From: an uncultured Sutterella sp.
Lineage (GTDB): Bacteria > Pseudomonadota > Gammaproteobacteria > Burkholderiales > Burkholderiaceae_F
Length of the DNA: 12,221 bases
Direction of reading: 5' to 3'
Assembly: GCA_900757865.1 (NCBI GenBank)
Contig: CAAEPH010000017.1
Span: 1-12,221, forward strand
Positions 6,125 to 12,221 of the stretch are shown piece by piece. The notes beneath the pieces were generated by a model, which searched no databases, was not told the origin of the DNA, and was given only the letters and a program-made list of their open reading frames with translations. The position numbers were made by a program, and so were the translations under genes. How positions within the stretch are numbered: the stretch's first letter is position 1; each line of letters begins with the position of its first letter.

Positions 6125-7174
6125 ATGTCAACACAACATTTATCTGACTTTGATTTTGAGCTCCCCGAAGAGCTCATCGCTCAGTATCCGCTCGCGGATC
6201 GTTCTTCATCTCGTCTTTTGCATATCACGGATAACGTGATTGAAGACGGTGTTTTCACCGATATCGAAAACTTTTTGCAACCTGGGGATTTGTTGGTAGC
6301 CAACGATACCCGCGTCATTAAGGCGCGTCTGTATGGTCACAAAGCCACGGGCGGACAAGTTGAAGCACTGATTGAACGCGTAACGGGCGAGTACGAAGCC
6401 ATTGCCATGCTCCGTACGAGTAAATCTCCTAAACCTGGCGCCGTGATTACTTTTGCGCAAGGCGAGCTCTCGTGCAATGCTGAAGTTTTGGGACGTCAAG
6501 ATCAATTCTTTGAACTTCGTTTTGAGCGCCCCGTTTTAGCCGTGCTCGATGAACTCGGCAATGTGCCACTGCCCCCCTACATTACCCACGCTGCTGATAA
6601 AGGGGACGAAAGTCGCTATCAGACGGTTTACGCCAAGCACCCAGGTGCCGTGGCTGCGCCGACAGCAGGGTTACACTTTACGGAAACTCTTCTAAAACGC
6701 CTCGCCGAGAAAGGGGTTGATATTGAATATGTGACGCTCCATGTGGGTGCTGGAACCTTTCAACCCGTACGTGTTGACAATATTGCCGAACACCATATGC
6801 ACTCGGAGTGGTATCACGTTGATGAGGCGGTGGCTGAGCGAGTCAATCAGGCTAAAGCGCAAGGTCGCCGTGTGATTGCTGTCGGAACGACGTCTTTGAG
6901 AACACTGGAAAGTGCTGCCATAGCCAAAGGAGTGATTAAAGCCGGATCCCGAGATACGGCGCTATTCATTACTCCTGGGTATGACTTCAAGATCATTGAT
7001 GCGTTGATTACTAACTTCCATTTACCCAAGTCCACGTTGGTGATGTTAGTGAGTGCTTTGGTGGGACGAGAACGGATTCTTGAAGCGTACCGCCATGCTG
7101 TAGCTGAGCGCTACCGTTTCTTTAGTTACGGAGACGCGTGTTTTATTGAAAAATCTTCTCACTCTGTTGAATAA
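6125..7174 (+). CDS. queA: S-adenosylmethionine:tRNA ribosyltransferase-isomerase QueA
   Basis: A 349-residue cytoplasmic enzyme that transfers and isomerises the ribosyl part of S-adenosylmethionine onto 7-aminomethyl-7-deazaguanine in tRNA, giving epoxyqueuosine. Family signatures appear along the whole length: DFDFELPEELIAQYPL at the start, GDLLVANDTRVIKARL, PPYI, ESRYQTVYAKHPGAVAAPTA followed by GLHFT, HVGAGTFQPV and ITNFHLPKSTLVMLVSAL. Length is normal. ATG 6125 (MSTQHLSDF) fits family N-termini; a TTG at 6110 would add five residues with no better ribosome binding site, so I chose the ATG. It is the first gene of the queA-tgt pair and stops 14 bases before tgt. Confidence 0.96.
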   Translation: MSTQHLSDFDFELPEELIAQYPLADRSSSRLLHITDNVIEDGVFTDIENFLQPGDLLVANDTRVIKARLYGHKATGGQVEALIERVTGEYEAIAMLRTSKSPKPGAVITFAQGELSCNAEVLGRQDQFFELRFERPVLAVLDELGNVPLPPYITHAADKGDESRYQTVYAKHPGAVAAPTAGLHFTETLLKRLAEKGVDIEYVTLHVGAGTFQPVRVDNIAEHHMHSEWYHVDEAVAERVNQAKAQGRRVIAVGTTSLRTLESAAIAKGVIKAGSRDTALFITPGYDFKIIDALITNFHLPKSTLVMLVSALVGRERILEAYRHAVAERYRFFSYGDACFIEKSSHSVE

Positions 7175-7188
7175 GGAGGAAATTGGAT

Positions 7189-8322
7189 ATGGCGTTTTCC
7201 TTCAAAGTGAAAACCACCTCGGGGCGTGCTCGACGAGGGGAGCTCACGCTAAATCACGGTGTGGTACAGACCCCCATTTTTATGCCCGTTGGGACTTACG
7301 GCTCCGTTAAAGCCATGGCTCCCTATGAGCTCAAAGACATCGGTGCTCAAATTATTTTGGGTAATACTTTCCATTTGTGGTTGCGCCCTGGGCTAGAGGT
7401 GATTGAAGCACACCAGGGCTTACACGGGTTCATGCAGTGGGATAAACCGATTCTGACGGATTCGGGTGGTTTCCAGGTCTTCAGTCTTGGGCAATTGCGC
7501 AAGATTACTGAGGAGGGCGTGCATTTTCGCAATCCCATTAACGGTGAAAAGCTCTTTCTCTCGCCTGAGGTGTCGATGAAGATTCAGCGTGTGTTGAACT
7601 CGGACATCGTGATGCAACTCGATGAGTGCACCCCTTACAAGATCAATGACCGTCCGGCGACAGAAATTGAAGCAGCTAAATCGATGCGTATGAGCCTGCG
7701 TTGGGCCCAGCGCTCTAAAGACGAATTTGAACGTCTAGAAAATCCCAATGCGCTTTTTGGTATCGTGCAAGGGGGGATGTATCCTCATTTGCGAGAAGAG
7801 TCCCTGGAAGGCCTCACTAAAATTGGATTCCATGGGTATGCGGTCGGTGGTCTATCAGTGGGGGAACCCAAAGAAGAGATGAACCGCATCATGGATCACA
7901 TTGTTCATCAATTGCCAGACGACCACCCTCGCTACTTAATGGGTGTAGGTACCCCAGAAGACTTGGTCGAAGGGGTGAGTCAAGGCATTGATATGTTTGA
8001 CTGTGTGATGCCCACGCGCAATGCTCGCAATGGTTGGTTGTTTACGCGGTTTGGGGATATCAAACTCAAAAACAGTCGCTATCGCAATGATTTACGCCCA
8101 CTGGATCCGACGTGTCAGTGCTATACCTGTCGCAACTTTAGTCGCGCTTACTTACATCACTTGCATAAGGTAGGGGAAATCCTGGGGGCGCGATTAAACA
8201 CCATCCATAATCTCAGTTTTTACTTGCAGATTATGCAGGAAATGCGCGATGCCTTGGAATCAGGAACGTTTGAGGCTTGGAAAACCCAATTCAAAGCGGA
8301 TCGAAACCGTGGTATTGAATAG
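7189..8322 (+). CDS. tgt: tRNA-guanine transglycosylase Tgt
   Basis: A 377-residue enzyme that swaps the wobble guanine (position 34) of GUN-anticodon tRNAs for preQ1, the step before QueA. The catalytic TDSGGFQ motif (Asp91) and the GIDMFDCVMPTRN signature (about 266-278) with the nucleophilic Asp are present. So is the zinc site, CxCxxC at Cys309, Cys311 and Cys314 with His340. Length is normal for the bacterial family. ATG 7189 is preferred over an in-frame TTG at 7183: AAGGAGG (7173-7179) lies 9 bases before the ATG but only 3 before the TTG. That site overlaps the queA stop region, so the pair is probably translationally linked. Confidence 0.97.
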   Translation: MAFSFKVKTTSGRARRGELTLNHGVVQTPIFMPVGTYGSVKAMAPYELKDIGAQIILGNTFHLWLRPGLEVIEAHQGLHGFMQWDKPILTDSGGFQVFSLGQLRKITEEGVHFRNPINGEKLFLSPEVSMKIQRVLNSDIVMQLDECTPYKINDRPATEIEAAKSMRMSLRWAQRSKDEFERLENPNALFGIVQGGMYPHLREESLEGLTKIGFHGYAVGGLSVGEPKEEMNRIMDHIVHQLPDDHPRYLMGVGTPEDLVEGVSQGIDMFDCVMPTRNARNGWLFTRFGDIKLKNSRYRNDLRPLDPTCQCYTCRNFSRAYLHHLHKVGEILGARLNTIHNLSFYLQIMQEMRDALESGTFEAWKTQFKADRNRGIE

Positions 8323-8385
8323 GGGTTTTTAACAAATTCACGGCTTATGAGGCATTTTTCATCCTCACTGTGGATTAATCCTATT

Positions 8386-8421
8386 TATAATGAATAAATT
8401 GCGGCGTTCAATTCTGAACGC
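8386..8421 (+). promoter_or_regulatory. Possible yajC promoter (-10) and leader hairpin
   Basis: A consensus TATAAT lies at 8386-8391 in the 135-base gap after tgt, with no good -35 at 16-18 bases. Downstream, GCGTTCA (8404-8410) and TGAACGC (8415-8421) form a 7-bp stem with a 4-base loop in the would-be leader. No T run follows, so it is not a convincing terminator. yajC may thus have its own promoter in addition to read-through from tgt. Confidence 0.35.
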
Positions 8422-8457
8422 TGTTGGATCATAATTTTTGACGACACTGGAGTTCTC

Positions 8458-8805
8458 ATGTTGTTTGTTCAAGAGGCCCTTGCTGCTGGAGAAGCGGCTG
8501 GTCAGGCGAGTGGTACGGAAGCTTTTGTGATGCAGATCCTTCCGTTGCTCCTCATTTTTGTGGTGTTTTGGTTTTTCCTGATTCGTCCGCAGCAGAAGCG
8601 CCAAAAGGAACATCAGAAGATGGTAGAAGCGCTTACGCGTGGCGATGAAGTGGTGACGGCCGGTGGTTTGTCGGGTCGCATCAGCTCAGTCGAAGAACAG
8701 ACCATTGGTCTTCAAGTCGCTGAGGTCGACGGCAAGCCTGTGGTGATTCGTCTCCAGCGCTCTTCCGTGCAGATGGTGTTACCGAAGGGCTCGGTGAAGT
8801 TCTAA
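8458..8805 (+). CDS. yajC: Preprotein translocase subunit YajC
   Basis: A 115-residue inner-membrane protein with one transmembrane helix (about residues 24-42) ending in the family signature FWFFLIRPQQKRQKEHQKM. A cytoplasmic domain with GDEVVTAGGLSGRI and VVIRLQRSSVQMVLPKGSVKF follows. YajC associates with SecD-SecF and the SecYEG channel and is not essential in E. coli. The ATG has TGGAG a few bases upstream. It lies between tgt and secD as in many Proteobacteria, but here a strong terminator follows it, so much of its transcription may stop before secD. Confidence 0.95.
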   Translation: MLFVQEALAAGEAAGQASGTEAFVMQILPLLLIFVVFWFFLIRPQQKRQKEHQKMVEALTRGDEVVTAGGLSGRISSVEEQTIGLQVAEVDGKPVVIRLQRSSVQMVLPKGSVKF

Positions 8806-8818
8806 GCAAGAACGCAAA

Positions 8819-8860
8819 ACAAGGGGTGTGTTCAACACGATACACCCCTTGTATTCATTA
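8819..8860 (+). terminator. Hairpin terminator downstream of yajC
   Basis: A perfect 11-bp stem, ACAAGGGGTGT (8819-8829) with ACACCCCTTGT (8842-8852), encloses a 12-base loop, 13 bases after the yajC stop. The plus-strand tail (ATTCATTAGTTT) is only moderately T-rich. On the minus strand the hairpin is followed by TTTGCGTTCTTG, so it may work in either direction. On the plus strand it would separate yajC from secD-secF. Confidence 0.65.
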
Positions 8861-9192
8861 GTTTCCCTTCATGAAGCGAGTGATATTCCTTGTCATGCGT
8901 AGGTGCCAATAAGCATTCAATAAAGGTGCTGCTGGCCCTAATGCCTCTTTAGTCGGGCTACAAAGGACAACAAAGGGATCGGTGTAACGCTCTCGGTCGA
9001 CTCGCTTCCTTCATCAACCGCTCACAAAGAAAGCAAAAAACAAAGAGAGGAACGCCCTCTATTTAGACCCGATGTTGGGTTTTGTGCCTTTGTCTTTGCT
9101 TTCGTTACCGAGTTCATAAAGAGGGAACTTTTTATGGCTCGTCTCTCAACGCATCTGTCTTGAGAGGAGAGTGGCAAACGGAGATCAACGCG
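8853..9192 (+). promoter_or_regulatory. Long structured leader region of secD with a 9-codon upstream frame
   Basis: This 340-base segment holds no conventional gene. GAAAGCAAA (9029-9037) pairs perfectly with TTTGCTTTC (9095-9103), and the stem continues with ACAAAG (9040-9045) and CTTTGT (9088-9093). Inside it are two small hairpins, AGAGG/CCTCT (9046-9060) and ACCC/GGGT (9067-9080). Downstream, GAGGGA (9121-9126) precedes a short frame, ATG at 9134 to TGA at 9161-9163 (MARLSTHLS), 29 bases before secD. Because the yajC terminator lies before it, secD needs its own promoter here; I see no convincing -35/-10 pair. A regulated leader is plausible but inferred. Confidence 0.4.
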
Positions 9193-11094
9193 ATGAATCG
9201 CTATCCTTTATGGAAATACATCGTCATCGTTGTGGCCTTACTGATTGGTTTGGTCTACACGTTGCCGAATTTCTACGGTGAGTCCCCTGCTGTTCAAGTT
9301 TCTTCAGGTAAGGCGACGGTTAAAGTCACTGAGAATACCTTAAGCAATGTGGAGTCCTTGTTACAAGCGGCGGGGCTACATCCCAATGGCGTCTTTTACG
9401 AACAGGGTGCTCAGCAGAACACCATCCGTGTTCGTTTTGAGCCAACTGAAGCCGAAAAACAATTGAAAGCCCGTGAAGTGCTGGAAAAGGGCTTAAATAA
9501 AGACCCCACGGATCCGTCTTTTGTGGTGGCCCTGAATTTGGTGCCGAACACACCCAAGTGGTTGCTCAACATCAATGCGTTACCCATGTATTTAGGGTTG
9601 GACTTGCGCGGTGGTGTGCATTTCTTGCTTCAAGTCGACATGAGTGCCGCGGTCACCAAGCGTATGGAAGCGTCGTTGTCGGATATTCGCAACCAATTGC
9701 GTGATAAGCGTATTCGTCATACGGGCATTAGTCGCAATGGTGACGTGGTGGAAGTGAATTTTGCGGATCCTGAAGAACGCGCTAAAGCTAATGACTTGTT
9801 GCGTAACACGCAGCCCGATTTGGTTTTGAGTTTGCCCGAGTCGAGCAGTGAGCCCTATGTTTTACAGGCAACGTTGTCGCAAAAGGCTATTCGCTCCGTT
9901 CAAGATTACGCACTCAAACAGAATATTTCTACCCTGCACAATCGTATTAACGAGTTGGGCGTTGCCGAACCGGTCATCGCGCAACAAGGGGCTGACCGTA
10001 TTGTGGTCCAGTTGCCTGGTGTGCAAGATACGGCTAAAGCCAAAGACATCTTAGGGCGTACGGCGACCTTGGAAGTCCGTTTAGTGGACGACAGTCCAGA
10101 AGCGTTGGCTCAACTCGCCTCAGGGAATGTGCCCTTTGGGGATGAGCGCTTTTTGGACCGTGAAGGCAATGCCCTGCTCGTCAAGCGTCGTGTAATCCTC
10201 ACGGGCGACAATCTCAACGATGCTCAACCAGGGTTTGATTCACAAACGCAAGAACCGACCGTAAACCTCGAGCTCGACAACCGTGGTGCTCGCATCTTTA
10301 AGGACGTCACCCGCGATAACGTGGGCAAGCGTATTGCCATTATCCTCTTTGAAAAAGGAAAGGGGGAAGTGGTGACGGCACCAGTCGTTCGTCAAGAAAT
10401 TGGTGGTGGTCGCGTGCAAATCTCAGGCCGCATGACGGCGGTTGAGGCCACAGACACTGCACTGCTACTTCGCGCGGGGTCTCTTGCGGCTCCAATGGAA
10501 ATTGTGGAAGAACGCTTGATTGGGCCGAGCTTGGGTGAAGCCAACATTGCTGCGGGTTTTCGCTCCACGCTGTATGGCTTTGTCATCATTGCTGTCTTCA
10601 TGGCCCTTTACTACCAAGTCTTTGGTGTAGTGAGTGCGATTTCCTTGATCAGCAATGTGATGATGCTGGTCGCTATTTTGTCGATGTTGCAAGCCACGTT
10701 GACGTTGCCAGGTATCGCGGCTATTGCGTTGACCTTAGGTATGGCTGTGGACTCGAACGTGCTCATTAATGAACGTATTCGTGAAGAATTGCGTGTAGGT
10801 CGTCAACCACAAACCGCCATTAACGAAGGTTATGAACGAGCCTTTGCCACCATTTTGGACTCCAACATCACGAGTTTGATCGCTGGTCTTGCTTTGTTGA
10901 TTTTCGGTTCGGGTCCAGTTCGTGGCTTCGCTGTGGTGCACTGCATTGGTATTTGCACGTCGATTTTCACTTCCGTGACCGTGTCGCGCGCCATGATTAA
11001 TCTGATTTATGGTCGCAAGAAGAAGCTCACCAAAGTTTCGATTGGTCAGATTTGGCGTCCTGAAGATGACGGCCATAAAAAAGCACGTTCATAG
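9193..11094 (+). CDS. secD: Protein translocase subunit SecD
   Basis: A 633-residue inner-membrane subunit that, with SecF, uses the proton gradient to help pull exported proteins across the membrane on the periplasmic side. Residues 8-23 form the first transmembrane helix. A large periplasmic region contains the conserved YLGLDLRGGVHFLLQVDM motif and the P1 head, ending with LGRTATLEVRLVD. From about 454 on come five more helices with MAVDSNVLINERIREEL, including the essential proton-pathway Asp (Asp520 by this start). ATG 9193 (MNRYPLWKYIVIV) matches SecD N-termini and has GGAG 9 bases upstream; the frame extends 37 codons further up but those codons look non-coding. It ends 17 bases before secF. 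Confidence 0.96.
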   Translation: MNRYPLWKYIVIVVALLIGLVYTLPNFYGESPAVQVSSGKATVKVTENTLSNVESLLQAAGLHPNGVFYEQGAQQNTIRVRFEPTEAEKQLKAREVLEKGLNKDPTDPSFVVALNLVPNTPKWLLNINALPMYLGLDLRGGVHFLLQVDMSAAVTKRMEASLSDIRNQLRDKRIRHTGISRNGDVVEVNFADPEERAKANDLLRNTQPDLVLSLPESSSEPYVLQATLSQKAIRSVQDYALKQNISTLHNRINELGVAEPVIAQQGADRIVVQLPGVQDTAKAKDILGRTATLEVRLVDDSPEALAQLASGNVPFGDERFLDREGNALLVKRRVILTGDNLNDAQPGFDSQTQEPTVNLELDNRGARIFKDVTRDNVGKRIAIILFEKGKGEVVTAPVVRQEIGGGRVQISGRMTAVEATDTALLLRAGSLAAPMEIVEERLIGPSLGEANIAAGFRSTLYGFVIIAVFMALYYQVFGVVSAISLISNVMMLVAILSMLQATLTLPGIAAIALTLGMAVDSNVLINERIREELRVGRQPQTAINEGYERAFATILDSNITSLIAGLALLIFGSGPVRGFAVVHCIGICTSIFTSVTVSRAMINLIYGRKKKLTKVSIGQIWRPEDDGHKKARS

Positions 11095-11111
11095 GACGGG
11101 AGGAACATCAG

Positions 11112-12044
11112 ATGGAATTTTTCCGTATTCATAAGACCATACCGTTCATGAAATATCGGCATATCTTAAATGCCATTTCTATCGTGAGCTTTGTGGTCGC
11201 AGTTTTCTGGTTAATCACACACGGTTTGACCTTCTCCATTGAGTTTACGGGTGGTACCCAAATGGAAGTCCACTACCCGCAAGCGGTTAACACGGAGCAG
11301 GTTCGTGAAGAGCTCAAAACGGTCTCGAAAGAAGTTCTTGTTCAGACCTTTGGTACGGCATCGGATATTGTGATTCGTATGCCCAATAAGCCGGGACAAA
11401 ACTCGAGCCAGATTGCCCAAGAGGTGATGAAGGTTATTCACGCTTCAACTCCTGACGCCGAACTCAAACGCACGGAGTTTGTCGGTCCACAGGTGGGAGA
11501 AGAGTTGGCCCGTGATGGTGGAACCGCCTTGGCACTGGTGGTGCTTGGCATTATGATTTATTTGGCGTTCCGCTTTGAATGGAAGTTCTCAGTGGCCGCT
11601 ATTATCGCCAACTTGCATGACGTGATTATCGTGGTGGGGATCTTCTCCATCATGGAGTGGGAGTTTTCTCTGCCTGTGCTCGCGGCAGTTTTGGCCGTCT
11701 TGGGTTACTCGGTGAACGAATCCGTGATTATTTTTGACCGCGTTCGTGAACACTTCCGCACGATGCGCCGTGCGGATACGATCGAGGTCATTAACTCGGC
11801 CATTACCGCGACGATTTCGCGTACCGTCATCACGCATACGTCCACGCTCTGCATGACGTTGTCCATGTTCTTCTTTGGTGGTCCAGCGTTACACTTCTTC
11901 GCTCTCGCTTTGACCATCGGTATTTGCCTAGGCGTTTACTCATCGGTGTTCGTCGCTGCTGCGATTGCGCTCTACCTTGGTGTGAAACGTGAAGACTTGG
12001 TGAAGACCGTCAAAAAAGACGAGGTTGAACAGATGGTGCCTTAA
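11112..12044 (+). CDS. secF: Protein translocase subunit SecF
   Basis: A 310-residue membrane partner of SecD. It has a first helix at about 19-38, the FSIEFTGGTQMEV motif (41-53), a periplasmic domain, and five further helices from about 135 to 290. The signature GYSVNESVIIFDRVREHF (199-216) has Glu203 where E. coli SecF has the functionally important Asp213; an acidic residue is kept, and NES is, as far as I recall, common in beta- and other proteobacterial SecF. Length is normal. GGGAGG lies 7 bases before the ATG, and only 17 bases separate it from secD, so the two are one operon, closed by terminators downstream. Confidence 0.96.
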   Translation: MEFFRIHKTIPFMKYRHILNAISIVSFVVAVFWLITHGLTFSIEFTGGTQMEVHYPQAVNTEQVREELKTVSKEVLVQTFGTASDIVIRMPNKPGQNSSQIAQEVMKVIHASTPDAELKRTEFVGPQVGEELARDGGTALALVVLGIMIYLAFRFEWKFSVAAIIANLHDVIIVVGIFSIMEWEFSLPVLAAVLAVLGYSVNESVIIFDRVREHFRTMRRADTIEVINSAITATISRTVITHTSTLCMTLSMFFFGGPALHFFALALTIGICLGVYSSVFVAAAIALYLGVKREDLVKTVKKDEVEQMVP

Positions 12045-12072
12045 TTGATGCGCCATTGATCAAAGGTATGTC

Positions 12073-12121
12073 GGGTCTGTGTGGCTTGTGTGAATCGCAC
12101 TACGCTACACAGACCCTTTTT
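12073..12121 (+). terminator. Rho-independent terminator of the secD-secF operon
   Basis: GGGTCTGTGT (12073-12082) pairs perfectly with ACACAGACCC (12107-12116), extended by GGC/GCT with one G-U pair, and is followed directly by TTTTT (12117-12121). It lies 28 bases past the secF stop. Confidence 0.9.
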
Positions 12122-12127
12122 ATGCTT

Positions 12128-12175
12128 AAACTCCGAGTCATAAAATGAAATCTATGGCTCGGAGTTTTCATTTTT
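12128..12175 (+). terminator. Second tandem hairpin terminator, possibly bidirectional
   Basis: AAACTCCGAG (12128-12137) pairs with CTCGGAGTTT (12158-12167), with additional CATA/TATG pairing in the loop, followed by TCATTTTT on the plus strand. On the minus strand the tail is GTTTAAGCATAAAAA, weaker. It may back up the secF terminator and also end a convergent minus-strand gene. Confidence 0.65.
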
Positions 12176-12221
12176 ACGGCAACTCTTTGGGCGGACATCC
12201 TGCCTTGAATAGAACTGCCAA
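12174..12221 (-). CDS. Possible C-terminal end of a convergent gene (partial)
   Basis: Read on the minus strand from the window edge, 15 open codons (LAVLFKAGCPPKELP) end in TAA at 12176-12174, just before the 12128-12167 hairpin. The position fits the tail of a convergent gene, but 15 codons can stay open by chance and I do not recognise the sequence. Confidence 0.3.
   Translation of the reverse strand: MAVLFKAGCPPKELP

Noticed and set aside
8871..8912. Short frame MKRVIFLVMRRCQ after the yajC terminator
   Set aside because: It has 13 codons with no ribosome binding site, directly behind a terminator; probably chance.
8883..8912. Minus-strand promoter-like pair TTGGCA/TATCAC leading into the 8819-8852 hairpin
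   Set aside because: The resulting RNA would be only about 50 bases, almost all terminator, and the spacing is 18 with a weak -10. I keep it only as a note.
11709..11722. SecF Glu203 in place of the E. coli Asp213 as a possible loss of function
   Set aside because: The substitution keeps the acid, and NES at this place is, to my knowledge, common in proteobacterial SecF.
1..12221. CRISPR array, integron attC sites or rRNA
   Set aside because: I see no regularly spaced repeats of suitable length, no integrase or cassette boundaries, and no rRNA-like sequence.

Overview
The window looks like a chromosome segment of a betaproteobacterium, probably Burkholderiales and possibly close to the Sutterellaceae. 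This is inferred from the queA-tgt-yajC-secD-secF order, the darP-mog pair and the protein sequences; no rRNA or other direct taxonomic marker is present. It divides into an accessory, mobile-element-rich left part (about 1-3490) and a core right part (about 3490-12221).

Left part. The window opens inside the tail of an IS3-family element: the last 18 transposase codons, then a terminal inverted repeat ending at 99. Next is a minus-strand gene for a stand-alone RelA/SpoT-type nucleotidyltransferase (139-1215), relatively AT-rich. Divergent from it are two small tightly linked plus-strand genes (1389-1967). The second resembles phage antitermination protein Q at its N-terminus, and a strong terminator overlaps its stop codon. 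A decayed IS1634-type insertion sequence follows (about 2023-3487). Its transposase has an in-frame TGA, an internal deletion that removed the region of the catalytic Glu, and a frame change.

Middle. On the minus strand, darP (ribosome assembly) is followed by a mog gene whose product is fused to a C-terminal carboxylesterase-type alpha/beta hydrolase, and then by a terminator. The 574-base gap between darP and queA is dense with signals. It holds a well-supported but unidentified small RNA on the minus strand (promoter, folded body, terminator), a near-consensus Fur box, GTGAC repeats and a 14-bp palindrome near a possible queA promoter.

Right part. queA and tgt (two steps of queuosine tRNA modification) are followed by yajC, secD and secF (accessory subunits of the Sec translocon), as in the classical gammaproteobacterial cluster. 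Unusually, yajC and secD are separated by 387 bases with a strong hairpin terminator after yajC, a long structured leader, and a 9-codon upstream reading frame before secD. Two tandem hairpin terminators follow secF; the second may also serve a convergent minus-strand gene whose last codons run off the right edge.
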